A DNA stretch of 64,000 bases from Verpa conica (GCA_033030425.1 JAUFSD010000014.1:1-64000), one strand, 5' to 3'. Shown: positions 1 to 12,488, counted from the first letter of the stretch. Numbers and translations are program-made. Notes: a model not told the origin generated them from the letters alone.

Positions 1-484
1 GCTTGCTCGGTGGTTTATTCGGTCAAAAACCTCTCAGGGAGCTATCGATGATTACTTTTGAAGCTCGCTGGGCCCTCGTAACTGCTCTTTCAACTCTGGC
101 AGGAGCTTTGTTAGCAAGGTGGAGGAAATGCATACAACATTAGGACGTTCTAGCTGGCACCACTCGGAGGTCGGCACAGGAGGGAGGAAAACCTCCTATT
201 TTTATCAGGAACCCTATGGCTTGCGTACGCTATCTCCTTAGGCAAAGGGCGTTTAGAGACGATATGGTATACGCTCCCGCGGTGGAGTATAATAGCTTAG
301 GAGAAACGGATGTATGGGAAATGCATACAGGTGATTGGTGGTGGGAGATGCAGGTTAGTACAGGCTCGCGAGAGCTTTAGAGCTTTCATCGTGATACTAA
401 TAGCTTTGTAGGATACATTACCCGAAGGATCTACAGTTGTACCCATTATCTGCGCCTCCGACGGAACTCATTTGACTAGCTTCA
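1..484. other. Gene-free left edge, probable 5' flank of the decayed transposase
   Basis: No convincing reading frame is seen. The stretch directly precedes the Plavaka-type transposase remains and may hold its degraded N-terminal coding part or the element's 5' end. No terminal inverted repeat could be paired by eye. Confidence 0.4.
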
Positions 485-2476
485 GTGGGGATAAAAAAGC
501 CTGGCCTATATATCTCACGATTAGCAACATTAAGTCTGCAACTCGCAATAAGCCAAACTAGCGCAGCAAATATCCTCCTTGCGCTTTTACCAGTACCCCA
601 AAGCTTGCAAAGGAATCGGCTATTTCAAAGGTTCAGCGCCGACAAAGCCGCGTGGCTTTTCATAAGATTCTTGAGGAGATTCTCGAAGGCTTACAGAGCG
701 CGGCGAGAGCGGAGTAGTTTTAGACTGCGCCGATGGCTATCAACGACTTTGCTTCCCATACTCGCAGCCTGGATAGCCGATCAAGAAGAGAATGCCTCTC
801 TCCACAATATCCAAAATCAGGCTTGCGCTAAATGCGAGGTTGGCTTTAATGATCTTGGAAGCTTTGATGAATTCCCGAGCAAGAATCATACGATCTATCG
901 AGACAAAGTTAGAGACTATAATCTCCAACCAGCCAATATCGCTCCGGTAGAGCTTTTGATCTCCAAGTCTCTGAAGGCTCTTTACAATGCTCTATGGACT
1001 CTCCCAAGAGTTTTGATACATGGCCTGCATAAGCCCGATCTACTTCATAATATCTATCTAGGGATATTGAAGCGTATGATGGAATGGATCCAGTCTTTTT
1101 AAAGAAACACAATCGATTGGAGCAATTCGATGATGCCTGGAGATCAATTGGGCCCTACCCTGGGCTGTCAGTACCGAGGAAGGCGTATAGGGAGATTACG
1201 CAGTGGCAGGGGTAAGGAGATGCGTCGCCTTGGAAGAATAGTCCTAGGAGCTTTTGCGGTGGCTTTGAGGAGACCTCCAAAAGTACTAAAAAGTACTTTT
1301 GAAAAAGCCTTGAAATGCGTTCGCTCGATGGTCGACTTTCACCTGATGGCTCAATATATTAGCCATATCCCAGCAACTCTCCAGTATATGGAGGACTATA
1401 TCCAAGACTTCCATAGCTATAAAAATGTCTTTTTAGAGTTTCGGGCATACAAAAAAACATTGAAAGCAGCAAAGGATCGAACGAAGGCCCTTCTTGGAGA
1501 AGCAACGCTATTAAAAGCATCTGCTTCTGCCATACAACAAAGCAGCGAGTATAGCTCCCAAAGCCATCATCGTAGCTCACAGGAACTTGACGAATCACAA
1601 CCAATATCCCACTTCAACTTTATTAAAATGCATCTCCTAACGCACTTCCGCCAGCACGTCGAGCGATATTGCAACGTACCTATGTTTTCAACCGATATAA
1701 GCGAGCTTGCTCATAAAGAACAAATCAAAGAGAGTTATCGTGCTAGCAATAAGGTTGATACAGCCTTCCAGATAATAAATATCTATGGGCGGCGACAGGC
1801 CTTTGGGATGCACTTGCTAAACTTGGAAGCAGTTCATCAAAGCCTCGAAAGCATTCACGAAAGCAGTGAGAATGATAGCGATAATCTCCACAAGCTTCAA
1901 GACATTTTTAAACTTAATGTTAAAAGAAGACCAGGTATACAGTCAGTTCAGGGCAGCAAAGCACCATACCAAATGCTAAAGGGTCGATACGGAGACAGGG
2001 GGTATGTGCTAGAGGATATTGTAGAAGAAATTGATATGGATAAAAGGGGCTTTGCACGCTGCGTTGTTGACTATGGGAGGTGTCAGGAAGGCTCCAGGAG
2101 CATTCATGCTGACTCACAAACTATTTTACAGTTTCCGGTAGAAGGGTTTACCTGTCTACAGGTTCTAGTTGCTGTATTTCAAGAAGTGGACCAATATCAA
2201 CTTCACAACCTACGCTGTACAGGAAAAAAGTTTTTTCGTGGTAGGGCAGCTCGCAACGACTGGGTTTGGGTTTGGGTAGATACGGTGATAGCTCTGGGAG
2301 CACTGAGAGGACAATTACCGTACCGCCTGAAAGTATTGTTTAAGCTCCGCAACCCATTTACTGGATATACTCACCGACTTTGTTTGATAAAAATCCTCCA
2401 GTTAAAAGATAAAGGCACTCCGGATAGCTCTCATGGCCATCTTCAAGTCTGTCAGTGTTTTCACCGAAAATTTTAG
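485..2476 (+). pseudogene. Plavaka-type (CACTA-like) DNA transposase, frameshifted remnant
   Basis: Two consecutive frames carry the middle and C-terminal parts of a fungal Plavaka-type transposase. The first (485-1102) has a C-x2-C pair in ACAKCEVG and the block LLHNIYLGILKRMMEW. The second (to 2476) has FHSYKNVFLEFRAYK, HFNFIKMHLLTHFRQHVER, ELAHKEQIKESYRASNK and the late RNDWVWVWV block. Between them, about 1100-1207 continues the protein in a third frame (a GLSVPRKAYREITQWQG-like stretch). There are therefore at least two frameshifts, near the T/A run at about 1097-1104 and near the GGGG at about 1207-1210. These transposases normally approach 1000 residues and move class II elements by cut and paste. 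Only about 650 residues remain and the start is missing, so it is not functional. Family assignment rests on recalled motif blocks; terminal repeats were not identified. Confidence 0.75.
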
Positions 2477-3507
2477 ATTGTAAATATCAAGAGCATATTA
2501 GGAATGGCACATCTCATACCCTTGGGCGAAGGAAATTGGTTGGTGAATACTAGAGTAGATCTTAGAACATGGAATGATTTTTATTAGAGATAATCAATTG
2601 AAGTAATTATAGAGCATAAGGCTTGTGGAGCCATCAAGAGTACTGCTAGAGCTACTGTCATAATTTGTATAGTATTCAGATATATATTCCTGAGGCGTTA
2701 GATTCTAATATGATAGAGTATGACGTGACTGATACAAACTATGACTTTTCTGGAGCCACGGGAGGCGTCAGGAGGCAATAGCTCCTAGAGCTCTCGTCAG
2801 GATGCTCAGGATACTCGGGATATACCAGATACATCCTATTTTGCGCGTGCGTCCTGACACAATGCGTATCTCTCAGGATACAAATTTTCGTTTGCTGATG
2901 TTCCTATTTTTGTATTTACTCTTAGTGCGCGCCATTTATATGGCTTACCTAATGGGCCTCGGGCCTAGATGGGAAAATAAAACTCTCTCTCTCTCTCTCT
3001 CTCTTCAGTTAGATTCAATACAAACACCTTTCTCCGCTGCCTCTCTGCCGCTCCATCGCTTCGCGATCGCTGAAACCACGTTTTACTCCACAAACCTTTG
3101 GTATTTTGCTTGTAACGGATAGTTACCTTGCCATCGAGTTAGTTGTATCCTGTGGCCACGCTGTTCTCACGCTGCTCCCTTGAAAATGGCGGGAGTCAGA
3201 GGACTGCTTTAAGTAAAAAAGTGAGTTTCTAGCCATAGCCCTAAGGCTTGACACGCATTTTTGCCCTATAATTTTCTCATCTCTTTTGTACTTTTATTAT
3301 TTGCTTGTTTGCTTTGCATTTTAGTCTGGGGGTCGTGGTTTATTTTTAGGACGGGGAAGGGTATTTTTTAGGTCATAGTTTTACTGCATACCAGATTTTG
3401 TACCTAGAACAATAAAATCACTTGATATAAAAAAAAAAAAAAAAGACACAGATACAGAGACGATAGCTATCCTTATGACTATCTATATACAAAGCTCAGT
3501 CACGCTG
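2477..3507. other. Non-coding tract with possible retroposed 3' end
   Basis: No family-recognisable gene is seen. A reading frame at about 2802-3122 has no recognisable domain. The tract contains a CT microsatellite and a 16-base A run preceded 18 bases earlier by AATAAA. That arrangement looks like the 3' end of a reverse-transcribed polyadenylated RNA on the + strand. Confidence 0.5.
2983..3004. repeat. CT dinucleotide microsatellite (about 11 units)
   Basis: Perfect CT repeat read directly from the sequence. Confidence 0.95.
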
Positions 3508-5361
3508 TTATGCTTTTCCGGCCCCATTCACATCAGTCCACGTTAGTGCCCCCGGTGTATGCCCAAACCCCTCTGGGGTTTCCCTCCCTGTATGCCAGAA
3601 CACTCCGGTTTCAGTGCCCAGATACGCTACATCCCCCCTGCCCACGATAAAAACGTCCGGTGGATTCTTCATGTACTCTGGCTTCTTACAATCATACCCT
3701 GCATACGTCGTCGCGACCAAATTCGTCAACAAACTTGTCTGATAATTCAGCTTTGCCCCCAGAAGAACCAGCGCGTATACTGCGGCTGCCACCACGAACG
3801 GGACTGCCGCAAGAATAAATTGCAGGATGGAGGCCGCCGGCTTGTAGTTGTTGCTATCGACCTGTACAGCTTCGGGGCTTACCCCGAGAATGTAACCGCG
3901 TGATAGAACAAAGGCATCAATTTCGTGGTTATAGGTATTCAGCCAGACCCACGCCGTTTCGTTCAGTGCCGCGCTAGATGTCGGTGCAAGCCTTTGGCCA
4001 AGGGTGTCCTCTAGTACAAGTACAGTGGAGACGTCGACCTGGCCTAGGAAGCGGGTTCCTCTTCCAGGAAAGACATTGAGACTACAGCTGGTACCACGCG
4101 CCTTTCCCCCTCTTGCATCGTTGTAGAACCATGTATCACAGGTTTCAAAGGGGACCGGAGAGGAAGAGATTGTTTCGGATCGGATTAGCGTTACATTGGC
4201 ATCGCTGACCTGGAAATCTGTGTAGACCGTTTGGTTGGATATAATATTGACGCCTTTTAGAAGTTGGTATACACGACTATTGAGTCCGTATCCGCTTTCG
4301 GTCCGCTTTCCGGTGTGGAGAGCTCTGTCATGTCCCATGGCCGAGGATATGTCATTGAGAAGCCTTCTACGCTCGGCATCCGCTCTTCCTTTTTGCCATG
4401 TCCTGTCCACAAGATCTTCGACCTCAGCGAAGCTCATTGTTTGAGCGCCTTCGGTAATGATTGTTGCCTTCCATGCTGTCATCAGAAACACATGCCTCCT
4501 TGTCCCCTTCGTCACTGTAAACACCTCCTTCATAACCACAGAATCTCCTCCAGTCCCCATCACATGCCATGGATTGATCCCCCTTTCTGGGGTTATTGCA
4601 TTGCTATCTAGGTATAGCCCCGCCTCCCAGTACACCACTGGTTGAGCGAACCGTTTCATGAAGTAGTTGATCGCCGTCTGGGACCTGTAATGATCAGATT
4701 CGCAGCTCCAGCGCTCAACACCAACATCAGTGTCTGTAATGCACCCAGTATTTTGCGTTACTGAAGCAGTACTATCTACCATAACAGACAATCCATCTTC
4801 ATCCAGCCAGATTCTTGGACCAGGGCCCTTTAGGAACTCTGTCTTGTTGTAGTTCTTCGTACTCACAATCTGCGGTATACCAATATCTACTATACCAGCT
4901 AGTGTGACATTGACACCCTCCCAAAGTCCCTCTCCCATGTCCCGCGGCAAATTCAATCCGTCGAGCCCGTTGTTGGTGCCGGCCGATACTACATATCCGG
5001 AATCCGCATCGCTCCTTAGATTGGCTTGCAGACCTGCTGCGGTGGTACGAGTCTGGTACATTACAAACCCGGGATTGTCCAGCGCCCATAGCATTGTATC
5101 CCACATTGACGCTGTGCCAAAGAGTGCTACAAACCCGATAACCAGGAGGGAGTGGTAGTGGAAGCCCCGTGAGATAACGTAAAGAATCTTCTGGTAGATC
5201 GCTTCATGTAGCATGAGATACGATGTGTAGGCAGCGGCACGAGACGCCAGAAGCGTGAAGAGTTTGTATATTGCGAATTGTAGGAGGATTGAAGAGGCAC
5301 GGAAAAGAACAGATTTGACGACATTGAGCGATAGAGATATGTTGTATGAGAGGATATCCAT
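3508..5361 (-). CDS. Fungal membrane protein of unknown function, 617 aa
   Basis: Single uninterrupted frame starting at an ATG in a CCATGG context. Hydrophobic segments lie near the N-terminus (about residues 15-40 and 67-87, the latter in HSLLVIGFVALFGTASMWDT), and another strong one lies at about 510-536 (ILQFILAAVPFVVAAAVYAL). The ~420 residues between are polar, with several N-x-S/T sequons and spaced cysteines, and fit a large extracytoplasmic domain. The ~80-residue C-terminal tail is polar and probably cytosolic. The architecture, including a WDTMLWALDNPGF-like block after the second segment, resembles a lineage-expanded fungal family without known function. No intron is needed. It has no close gene neighbour. 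Gene reality is well supported by length; function is unknown. Confidence 0.8.
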   Translation of the reverse strand: MDILSYNISLSLNVVKSVLFRASSILLQFAIYKLFTLLASRAAAYTSYLMLHEAIYQKILYVISRGFHYHSLLVIGFVALFGTASMWDTMLWALDNPGFVMYQTRTTAAGLQANLRSDADSGYVVSAGTNNGLDGLNLPRDMGEGLWEGVNVTLAGIVDIGIPQIVSTKNYNKTEFLKGPGPRIWLDEDGLSVMVDSTASVTQNTGCITDTDVGVERWSCESDHYRSQTAINYFMKRFAQPVVYWEAGLYLDSNAITPERGINPWHVMGTGGDSVVMKEVFTVTKGTRRHVFLMTAWKATIITEGAQTMSFAEVEDLVDRTWQKGRADAERRRLLNDISSAMGHDRALHTGKRTESGYGLNSRVYQLLKGVNIISNQTVYTDFQVSDANVTLIRSETISSSPVPFETCDTWFYNDARGGKARGTSCSLNVFPGRGTRFLGQVDVSTVLVLEDTLGQRLAPTSSAALNETAWVWLNTYNHEIDAFVLSRGYILGVSPEAVQVDSNNYKPAASILQFILAAVPFVVAAAVYALVLLGAKLNYQTSLLTNLVATTYAGYDCKKPEYMKNPPDVFIVGRGDVAYLGTETGVFWHTGRETPEGFGHTPGALTWTDVNGAGKA

Positions 5362-6728
5362 GGCTTTCTAGGACGATTAGCTGATGAATTTCTGAATAGC
5401 GGGGGTCACATACCAGAGTAGGTTAAATCCTGGGTCCAAAGCGAAAGATAGACCTGTAAAGCGGGGGTTCGGAACATAAAGCCCCTCTATATACTCACCG
5501 GTAGCGTCGATATGATCTCCATATATCTTCTATCCCTGAAACATGTCACTTTAGAAGGTTTCTAATGTGGCCCTAATTAAATCTTTAGCCCGGACCGATA
5601 ATTCCTAAAGCCCAGCCCATCCTAACTAGCAAAAATGCTCTGCCAGTCAAGGCCAGATAACACTCTACTCATTGGAAGGCCTAAATTTGATAACCAAGAT
5701 ATCATTAAGTAATAGGAATTAAAGTCAAAAGAGCCTTATCTTGCATCAATGAAAAGCACAGACGCACAATAGACCAAAAATCCAAAAACTCACAAGTAGC
5801 TCTGTGAGTTACACTGTATAAAAGCAAATATTGAAATATTAGACTCGCTTATTTAGTCTCTGTTGATGACAAAACAGTGTGATTATGGTAGCTGCACCGA
5901 GGTAGTACAATTGTACCTTGACAGGGAGTTTGACTTTGTAATACTCAGATTAATCCGCAAACCTATGATACAAAGATAGATCGTTGGTCCAGTCCAAATC
6001 ATTAGATGGGCTGGGCCATTCTAATCTCTATACCTAGAACACGCGGGGTGCAGTTATGTGGAGTATGGAGTACAAGTACGCGCTTTGATGTCTTTTTTTT
6101 CTTTTTTGGGTCATGTAATTTTATGTTCTGGGTAAAAAACCTGGCATGCAGTTATAAAGTAAATACGGGAGAGCTGGGTGTTTTCGGTACGGCATTAATG
6201 CGGTATTTTAGAGAATGCTAGATCAAGTCGGCAATATTACAGAGATTTTGACCAACTCAGTGGCACTTCCAACTCAAAGCCATATAATCGCACCAATGCC
6301 GTAGTGGTAATACCCCTCTTTCCGCCATATATGGCCTAAAAACACCTACGTAGTCAGTTCTATGTATGGAACCACCGGAGCCCCCTACTAATAAGAATAT
6401 TGACGTGTTATTTTTCGGTATCTAGGGAATTTGTGCCGAGACACTCGCGTATATATCCGCTGTTCCCCGCATTCTCTCCACCATTTAGATATGGTAATGG
6501 TCTAAATGGTGGGGTTCAGATTATAGTCAGTTGCGGCCGGTAGTGGACAGAGGCTTGACTTGGTGTGGACTGTCGAAGGGGTATAGGGCTATATGAAAGC
6601 TACCCAAAAAGGTTGCCTGAATGGGCCCATGTTTTAGAGAGTCCGCCAAAAAATAATCACCGAGTTATAGCACTTCTACCCCTAACCTGTATTCCATTCA
6701 GTATCCTACGTGTAATTCAGTACCCATC

Positions 6729-6812
6729 AATAGTCCTGTCAGTACACTATTGATAGTCTTGTGCCCTACCAATAGTCCTCTCAGTACCCTATCGATAGTC
6801 TAGTACCTATAG
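6729..6812. repeat. Two tandem copies of a 42-bp unit
   Basis: Copies 6729-6770 and 6771-6812 both begin AATAGTCCT and share the core TCAGTAC, then GATAGTCT, with scattered substitutions. Each unit is itself weakly palindromic (AATAGT near the start, ACTATT in the middle of the first copy). Function unknown. Confidence 0.7.
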
Positions 6813-6880
6813 ATATCCACGTTAAGTCGGACGCCTGTCCGCCACCAGAACGTATCTGTCCGGCCGCAACTAGCTGTAAT

Positions 6881-7019
6881 CGCAACAGGCATAAAGAACC
6901 TGAACATGCAACTATTGAAGCCAGGGTTTTGGTTGGAGGCTCTGTCTCTAGCGAGTAAACGGCACCTATTAATTGGTGAGAATAAGACTTGCACGTTCAG
7001 GCTCTTTATGCCTGTTGCG
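6881..7019. repeat. Inverted repeat, about 33-bp arms, 139 bp overall
   Basis: Arms 6881-6913 and 6987-7019 are reverse complements with about three mismatches; the outer 18 bases CGCAACAGGCATAAAGA match perfectly over 17. The 73-bp spacer has no gene. It resembles a fold-back element or solo MITE. It directly abuts a second inverted repeat at 7031-7127. Confidence 0.75.
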
Positions 7020-7030
7020 AGTATCCGTGT

Positions 7031-7127
7031 CAGGGGTGGAGTACTCTGTTGGGACACACTGGAAAAGGAAATATAACAATCGCATAGTTCGGTGACAGCC
7101 TGGTCTGTCCCAATACTTCACCCCTGA
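7031..7127. mobile_element. 97-bp MITE-like element with CAGGGGTG termini (hAT-like)
   Basis: The left end CAGGGGTGGAGTA and right end TACTTCACCCCTG are inverted repeats. The similarity continues inward to TGGGAC / GTCCCA with a 4-base insertion on the left. CAG(G)GGTG termini are typical of hAT elements. The 8-bp flanks do not match, so either the duplication has decayed or the true ends lie elsewhere. No coding capacity. Confidence 0.6.
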
Positions 7128-8433
7128 CATTAGTACCGTATTATCTTATTAAATTCAACCCGCTGTAGCAAGGGTGAGTGTGCGTTAACAGGCGCTGGAA
7201 CAGTTGAAGCCACGGAAACTCCTGGAACTAGGACAAGAAAGGTACGTACTTAAACTGAAATAGAGTACGTAAAACTGTGTTTTTTGTTTTTCTTGTATTG
7301 AACATTACGCAAAAACGCATGTTACCCCGGCCACAGCGGGCCGAATCCAACCAGATTATACGGTACGGGATAATTGACTTATGCAAGAGCAGGCCTAAAA
7401 GCCGCATTGGCGTTCTGTTGGCCAGTGGCAGGCTCCACGCCGACAACCTGGCGCATGATGCTAGTAGTGATATGGAGGGTACTAATCAGAATAATTACCG
7501 TATACGTAATGCCTACAAGAGAAGATTAATAAGTTCTTAAACTTTTTCAGGTCTTCTGCATTTTTACCTGTCACCTACACCATGCTGTGGAAGGGTTCTT
7601 CGTCTCAAGATCATGGTGGCACAAGGCTCGCTTATTGTGCCGCGGGTTACAGAAGAGGCTTGGGACCCCCAGGACAGTCGCAAAGAGAGGGAGACCAGAA
7701 CTAGTGAACGTAGCGAGTGGTCTACTCAGCTGACGACACACCGAACCCTATCTTACCCCATCAAACAGCTTTTATTTTGTTTGGTGTAAAGAAGTATCTA
7801 CTCACCAAATAAAATGGAGAGCAGGGGATAATTAGAGCCAGCATAATTTAAGGCCTATCTATTAGTTCTTGGAGGTTTTAGTGCCAATAAATATGAAGAT
7901 GAGAGTGACACAATTGTGGTTTATCTAAGTCCTGTTTTTAACAGAAAATGGTAAAGTATGTGGTTCAGCCTGCCCTTGGCGCTATTTGTCTGGATTATGT
8001 CCGTGCTGCCGATGCTTCTACAGTCAACTGGGTGAGACCATGCTGATAGCCCGCACCTGAAAATGACGGCGGTCACTATGCATATCACAGATGAGCCTCA
8101 ACCTACGCTTTGTCATTCACAGCGACCTGCCACAATCCTGTTGGTATCCGCCTATTATCAACCGTGATACTCTTCATTATAACAGCAAGTAAAATATATT
8201 CCGCCACCAGCATAACAACGGAGATCTTCTCTTGATATGTCACCTTATAAGAGAGTAATAAATATACTGGTACCAAATAAATAGTATATACATAAAGGTT
8301 GCAATTGATTCTATCGAGGTTTCTCGCTCTCATATAGTAACTATAGGGTAGTACCCATGTAGAGTAGGTCATAAGGCTTTGTTTACGGTATGGGTGACCA
8401 GGCGCTCCTGTCTCCCAAAGGTGCATACAAGTT

Positions 8434-8528
8434 AGTCTCGTGCCTATCCCCTACGGCGCAGCTTGCTGCCAAACTAACCCTACGGTGGCTGCGCAACAAA
8501 AGCAACCATTGGGGCTGGGAACGAGACT
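8434..8528. mobile_element. 95-bp MITE with AGTCTCGT...ACGAGACT termini
   Basis: Perfect 8-bp termini AGTCTCGT / ACGAGACT. Internal arms contain related CCTACGG and GCGCA blocks in opposite orientations, so the whole element can fold back. It belongs to the same family as the 433-bp element at 10576-11008, which shares GTCTCGT, CCAGCCC, GCGCAGC and CCGTAGG blocks. Confidence 0.65.
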
Positions 8529-10575
8529 ACATACAAGTGATAGAAGGAGAGCATAGGTACATAGTAGCTTTAATTTTTAATTTCCGCACGACGACTACAC
8601 AGGTTACATTAAGTATTTTAATCATTATCGTTCAGTTGTAAAGCTACTTTCTTCAAATTCTACTAGTATCATAAGTTCTCACTCGACTACGACTTCCCTC
8701 ATACTTATTAGAAAATAAAATGTTCAATGATCTACTGCTCCGGCAGAGGGGTACAGTACTACTCCTACACTTCCTCTATACTCAGCCATGACTGATTGAC
8801 TCACTATAGGGGTCTCACTGAGATGACTCTAAGCACAGACTCATGCTATATCGAAAGGTCTCTAGAGGAATCGCCTTTATGAAATAGTTGCTACGTTGGC
8901 AAGAGCATCGTGCTTTCTATCATCTCCCTTAATCTTCTCCATGGTTTTCTATCGTGGGGCACACCGTACTGTTAATATTGTCATTAGGGAATAGCAGGGT
9001 AGGGGGATAAAGTAAATAGATTGTCGCAGGAGATTAACATACCTTTCAATAAGTCATAAAATTTCTTGTTTGATTTCCTTTCTGGCGGTCTAGGATTCAA
9101 CGAAAATCTTGGCGTCCAACTAGTGTGTTCTATAAAAGGAGGGCTTCGCACTGGTGTACCTTTTACCTTCATAGGTCAAGAATTGAATCTTCTACATCTT
9201 GGACTTGGTGAGGGGCTGGAGATCAAGAATCGATGAATTAGAATTTTACCTTGTGTGATCGGGGAGAGTCATAACGTTGAACTATACTGGAACAATTCCT
9301 AATTCTTGGATACTGCGCCTGACTTGCGCGGCTACGGAAAACAATACAATGGAGTTGTATTTTCCTATACTTTAGTCTTCAAATAGCACCTCGTATTATA
9401 GCCAACTGCTACATTCTTGCTGCGAGTCTTCGTTCTCTGGCTCTTCGACTGTCTGATTCTGTCCGGCGTTTCAACCTATACGCATTAGGACACCTAGACA
9501 CCGTGCCCATAGCTCGCCTGTTGCTACACCGTCAGCTGTAGCTCTCTAAATCTATTCCTAACCTAATAAGAAGCAAAAGATGACATGGAAATTATGGCCC
9601 GGGGTGGGAAGCCACAAAGGAGGAGCTAGAGGAGTACGCTAGTTTAGAAACGGATTTTATATATGCACTGCTTTATTGATTGACTATCATTCTCCATACG
9701 TTCGTTTTAATAGGCAAAAGCTCTGGGTTTAGGCGGGTTCTTGATGATGGGGCCGTTCCGACAGTTTTCTCTGTGCAATAGATCCACGTACAGCCAAAGG
9801 ACCCAACATAATTTTTAGATTATATACAAGACGCTAACAGTCTTGAAGAGAAGTTTTCTCATGAATTACAATCGCTTCCTAAGCCCACTAATACTCCTAG
9901 AACATTATTGTTTATTGCGTGCATACCGTGGACCCAAGGAAAATGAATGTTCGCTGATGTTTTAAGTTTATTTCAAGATCCTCTATGGCTCTTGAAGGAC
10001 CTTTGAAGATTGAGTTTAGGCTTAGGTAACTCTTTGGCCAGGAATGCTACTGAAGCACAGTTCCTTCACCGTGGTATCTGAAAGACTTAGAAGAGATACA
10101 CGTAATAATACAGTTCCCATATGCTTGCGACGAGAATAAGTACTCTATGAGAATGTGATTTGTTTGTACCATAGTATTTTTGTGGTAGAATAAGAATATA
10201 TCTTTGTAATTATTGGGAAAACAAAAAAAGGAACATCTCTATAAAAGAATTCTTAGCTTTTGATATTGATGTATATATAAGGGTATACCTATCTGTACAA
10301 AGACCCCGTGAAACTTGCTCCAATCCCAGGTAGAGGGTAGTTTTGTAACCAATTATCACGCGAAATATTGTATATTTCATGGGGGCCCTTGCTTAGAGGG
10401 CTAGCACAAAGTTTTCTGACTATGAAGGGGGGGCTGATGTTATCTATTCCAATGTACTGCGCCTTATAACCGAATATAAATTCCCAAGTATCATCCACAT
10501 CCTTCATAAGCATAACTGCCCTTTAAGAATATAAATGCCCGGTCCTAATCATATTCCTATAGGTGAGGATTACTT

Positions 10576-11008
10576 GGTCTCGTGCCCAGCCCTATTATTT
10601 GCTGCGCAGCACCGTAGGGTCTGGGGCAGTCAAGTCCCGAGAAATTTCGGGGATATCTCCGAAAACCTCCGAATCTCTCGGGGGATTGGGTTGCCTCGGG
10701 GGGCTTTTGACCTCCGAGGGTACTTAAGTTTGTGTGACGGCTCCATACAGATGTAAGTACCTAATTTCTGCCGAAAATCTCCGAACCCCCCCGACCTGCT
10801 GGGGCTTTCGGGGGTTTTCCTTGGCTAGCTCGGCCTTTTAAAGATACTTAGGTTTGTGTGGGATAACCACACAAAGGTAAGTACCAAATTCCCCCCGAAA
10901 GCCCCCCGAGAGGAATATCCCGAAAGAAAAATTGGGCAAGCTCGGAGGTGTTAGAAAAACAGACCCTACGGTGCTGCGTAGTAAATGATGGGGCTGGGGA
11001 CGAGACTA
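10576..11008. mobile_element. 433-bp fold-back element with about 46-bp terminal inverted repeats
   Basis: Left terminus (about 10576-10622, with CTCGTGCCCAGCCC and GCAGCACCGTAGGGTCTG) pairs with the right terminus (about 10961-11008, with CAGACCCTACGGTGCTGC and GACGAGAC) with few mismatches. The interior is unusually G+C-rich for the region, with CCCCCGA / TCGGGGG runs. It contains a second hairpin near 10850-10890 made of two TACTTA..TTTGTGTG arms. No protein is encoded. It is a longer relative of the element at 8434-8528. Confidence 0.75.
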
Positions 11009-12488
11009 AGGTTTACTGTAGTTTTATATAATGTCACGTGGAAATTTCTGACTTTTACTAGACAAGGAACAAGAAAAGATACAGGAGACTAGTTGAGCCG
11101 GGAATGTTTAGCCTATTGGGCTTGCTTAAGCTAATCCCTATCCGAGACAATAGATACCAATAGATCCTTTTAAATCTTGGTACCTTGGGCGCATAGCCTG
11201 TAGCATTATTATTCTAAGAAATATTATTTCAGTCGGAGTAACCCAGAGCTTAGGTGTACTGATAGCTTTAGGATCTCCATGCCTCTTGAAGCGTGCAGAG
11301 ACCCAACCTCTGGTAGAAGGCGGGGGTATTTATACCCTGCTTGAAATAATATCATGGCTACCGAAATGAGAAATCCCGTAGCATATGATGAGGGGGCTTC
11401 AAGATATCTAGTCTCCGTTAATATCTCTAGACAAAGAAAATAATTTCATTTTCTCAATTCATGCACCTGCCTCCTGCATGTACCGCACTAGTCCTTTCCC
11501 GGAGTTCCCGGGATTTCATACTATTGATCCCACCCCGTTGGATGTGTATATAAGTCCTCCCCCTACACCTTCTCCCCTTCTCTTTCATTATAATACACAA
11601 TACTTCTCACCGCAAGATGAAACTCTGGGGGTGTTGGTTTGGGGTTCTCTCTTACCATAACTTGGCGAGTTTAAACTCACCGTGGGGCTTGCCCTAGAAG
11701 TACCAAGTCGGCATGCGTGTACTTGGTGGGTTTTCTGTTGCCGCTGGGTTCTGTCTGGTGCGACGAGTTTAATTTTTGGACTGCCTTACAGGCTATATGA
11801 CCTTATGGTCATCTAACACTCTTCTTTTTTTCATTATCTTCCTGGCTATTTGCGAGGGGATGATGAAAATTTGAGGAATGTAATGGGATATAAAGGCTTT
11901 AGAACTATTTGGTTCTATTGGGGCAATCCCTTCTGGCTCACTCATAGCCTAGTGTTGTTAAACGGTAAGTAGTATACTGTCTTGTCCCCATTTCTCACCT
12001 TTTTACAGTCAAGTCTATCGCGTAAATAGGTCACTCCATCTATTGACTACATATCGCTCGGAGGTGTCAGGTCAATCCTGTATACAGCCATCCTACAGCA
12101 GCGCCAAGAGTGTGCCACAACATTGAGCTTGTTCATAGGCAGCATTCCCAACAGGACAGTCCGCCAATCCTGAAATTAAGACCGGGCGTGTTATAGCGCC
12201 GTATTTCGTCCTGTCTTGTATGAGAAACGCCCTAGGGCTCAAGGCATGTGGACGCCCTGCAGCGCGCCAAGATAGCAGGGTTAGGGTTTAGTTTAGTTTA
12301 AATTTATATTAGGCTCTATTCTTCTGTTATTTTGTGATCAAAGAGAAAAGGTGCATGTCCTTACTATTTAGCAAAGTATAACAACTTGACTCAATAATGA
12401 CTTCCCTATAGTCTAGGACAATCTCGCCCCGGCGGACTATGTGTTGATTAGTCATGGAGTGACGTAGATAGAAGGGGGAGCCAAGCTA

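Noticed and set aside
12278..12293. Telomere-like GGGTTAGGGTTTAG (also near 34217 and 43999)
   Set aside because: Only about two units at each place, in internal DNA; too short to claim an interstitial telomere.
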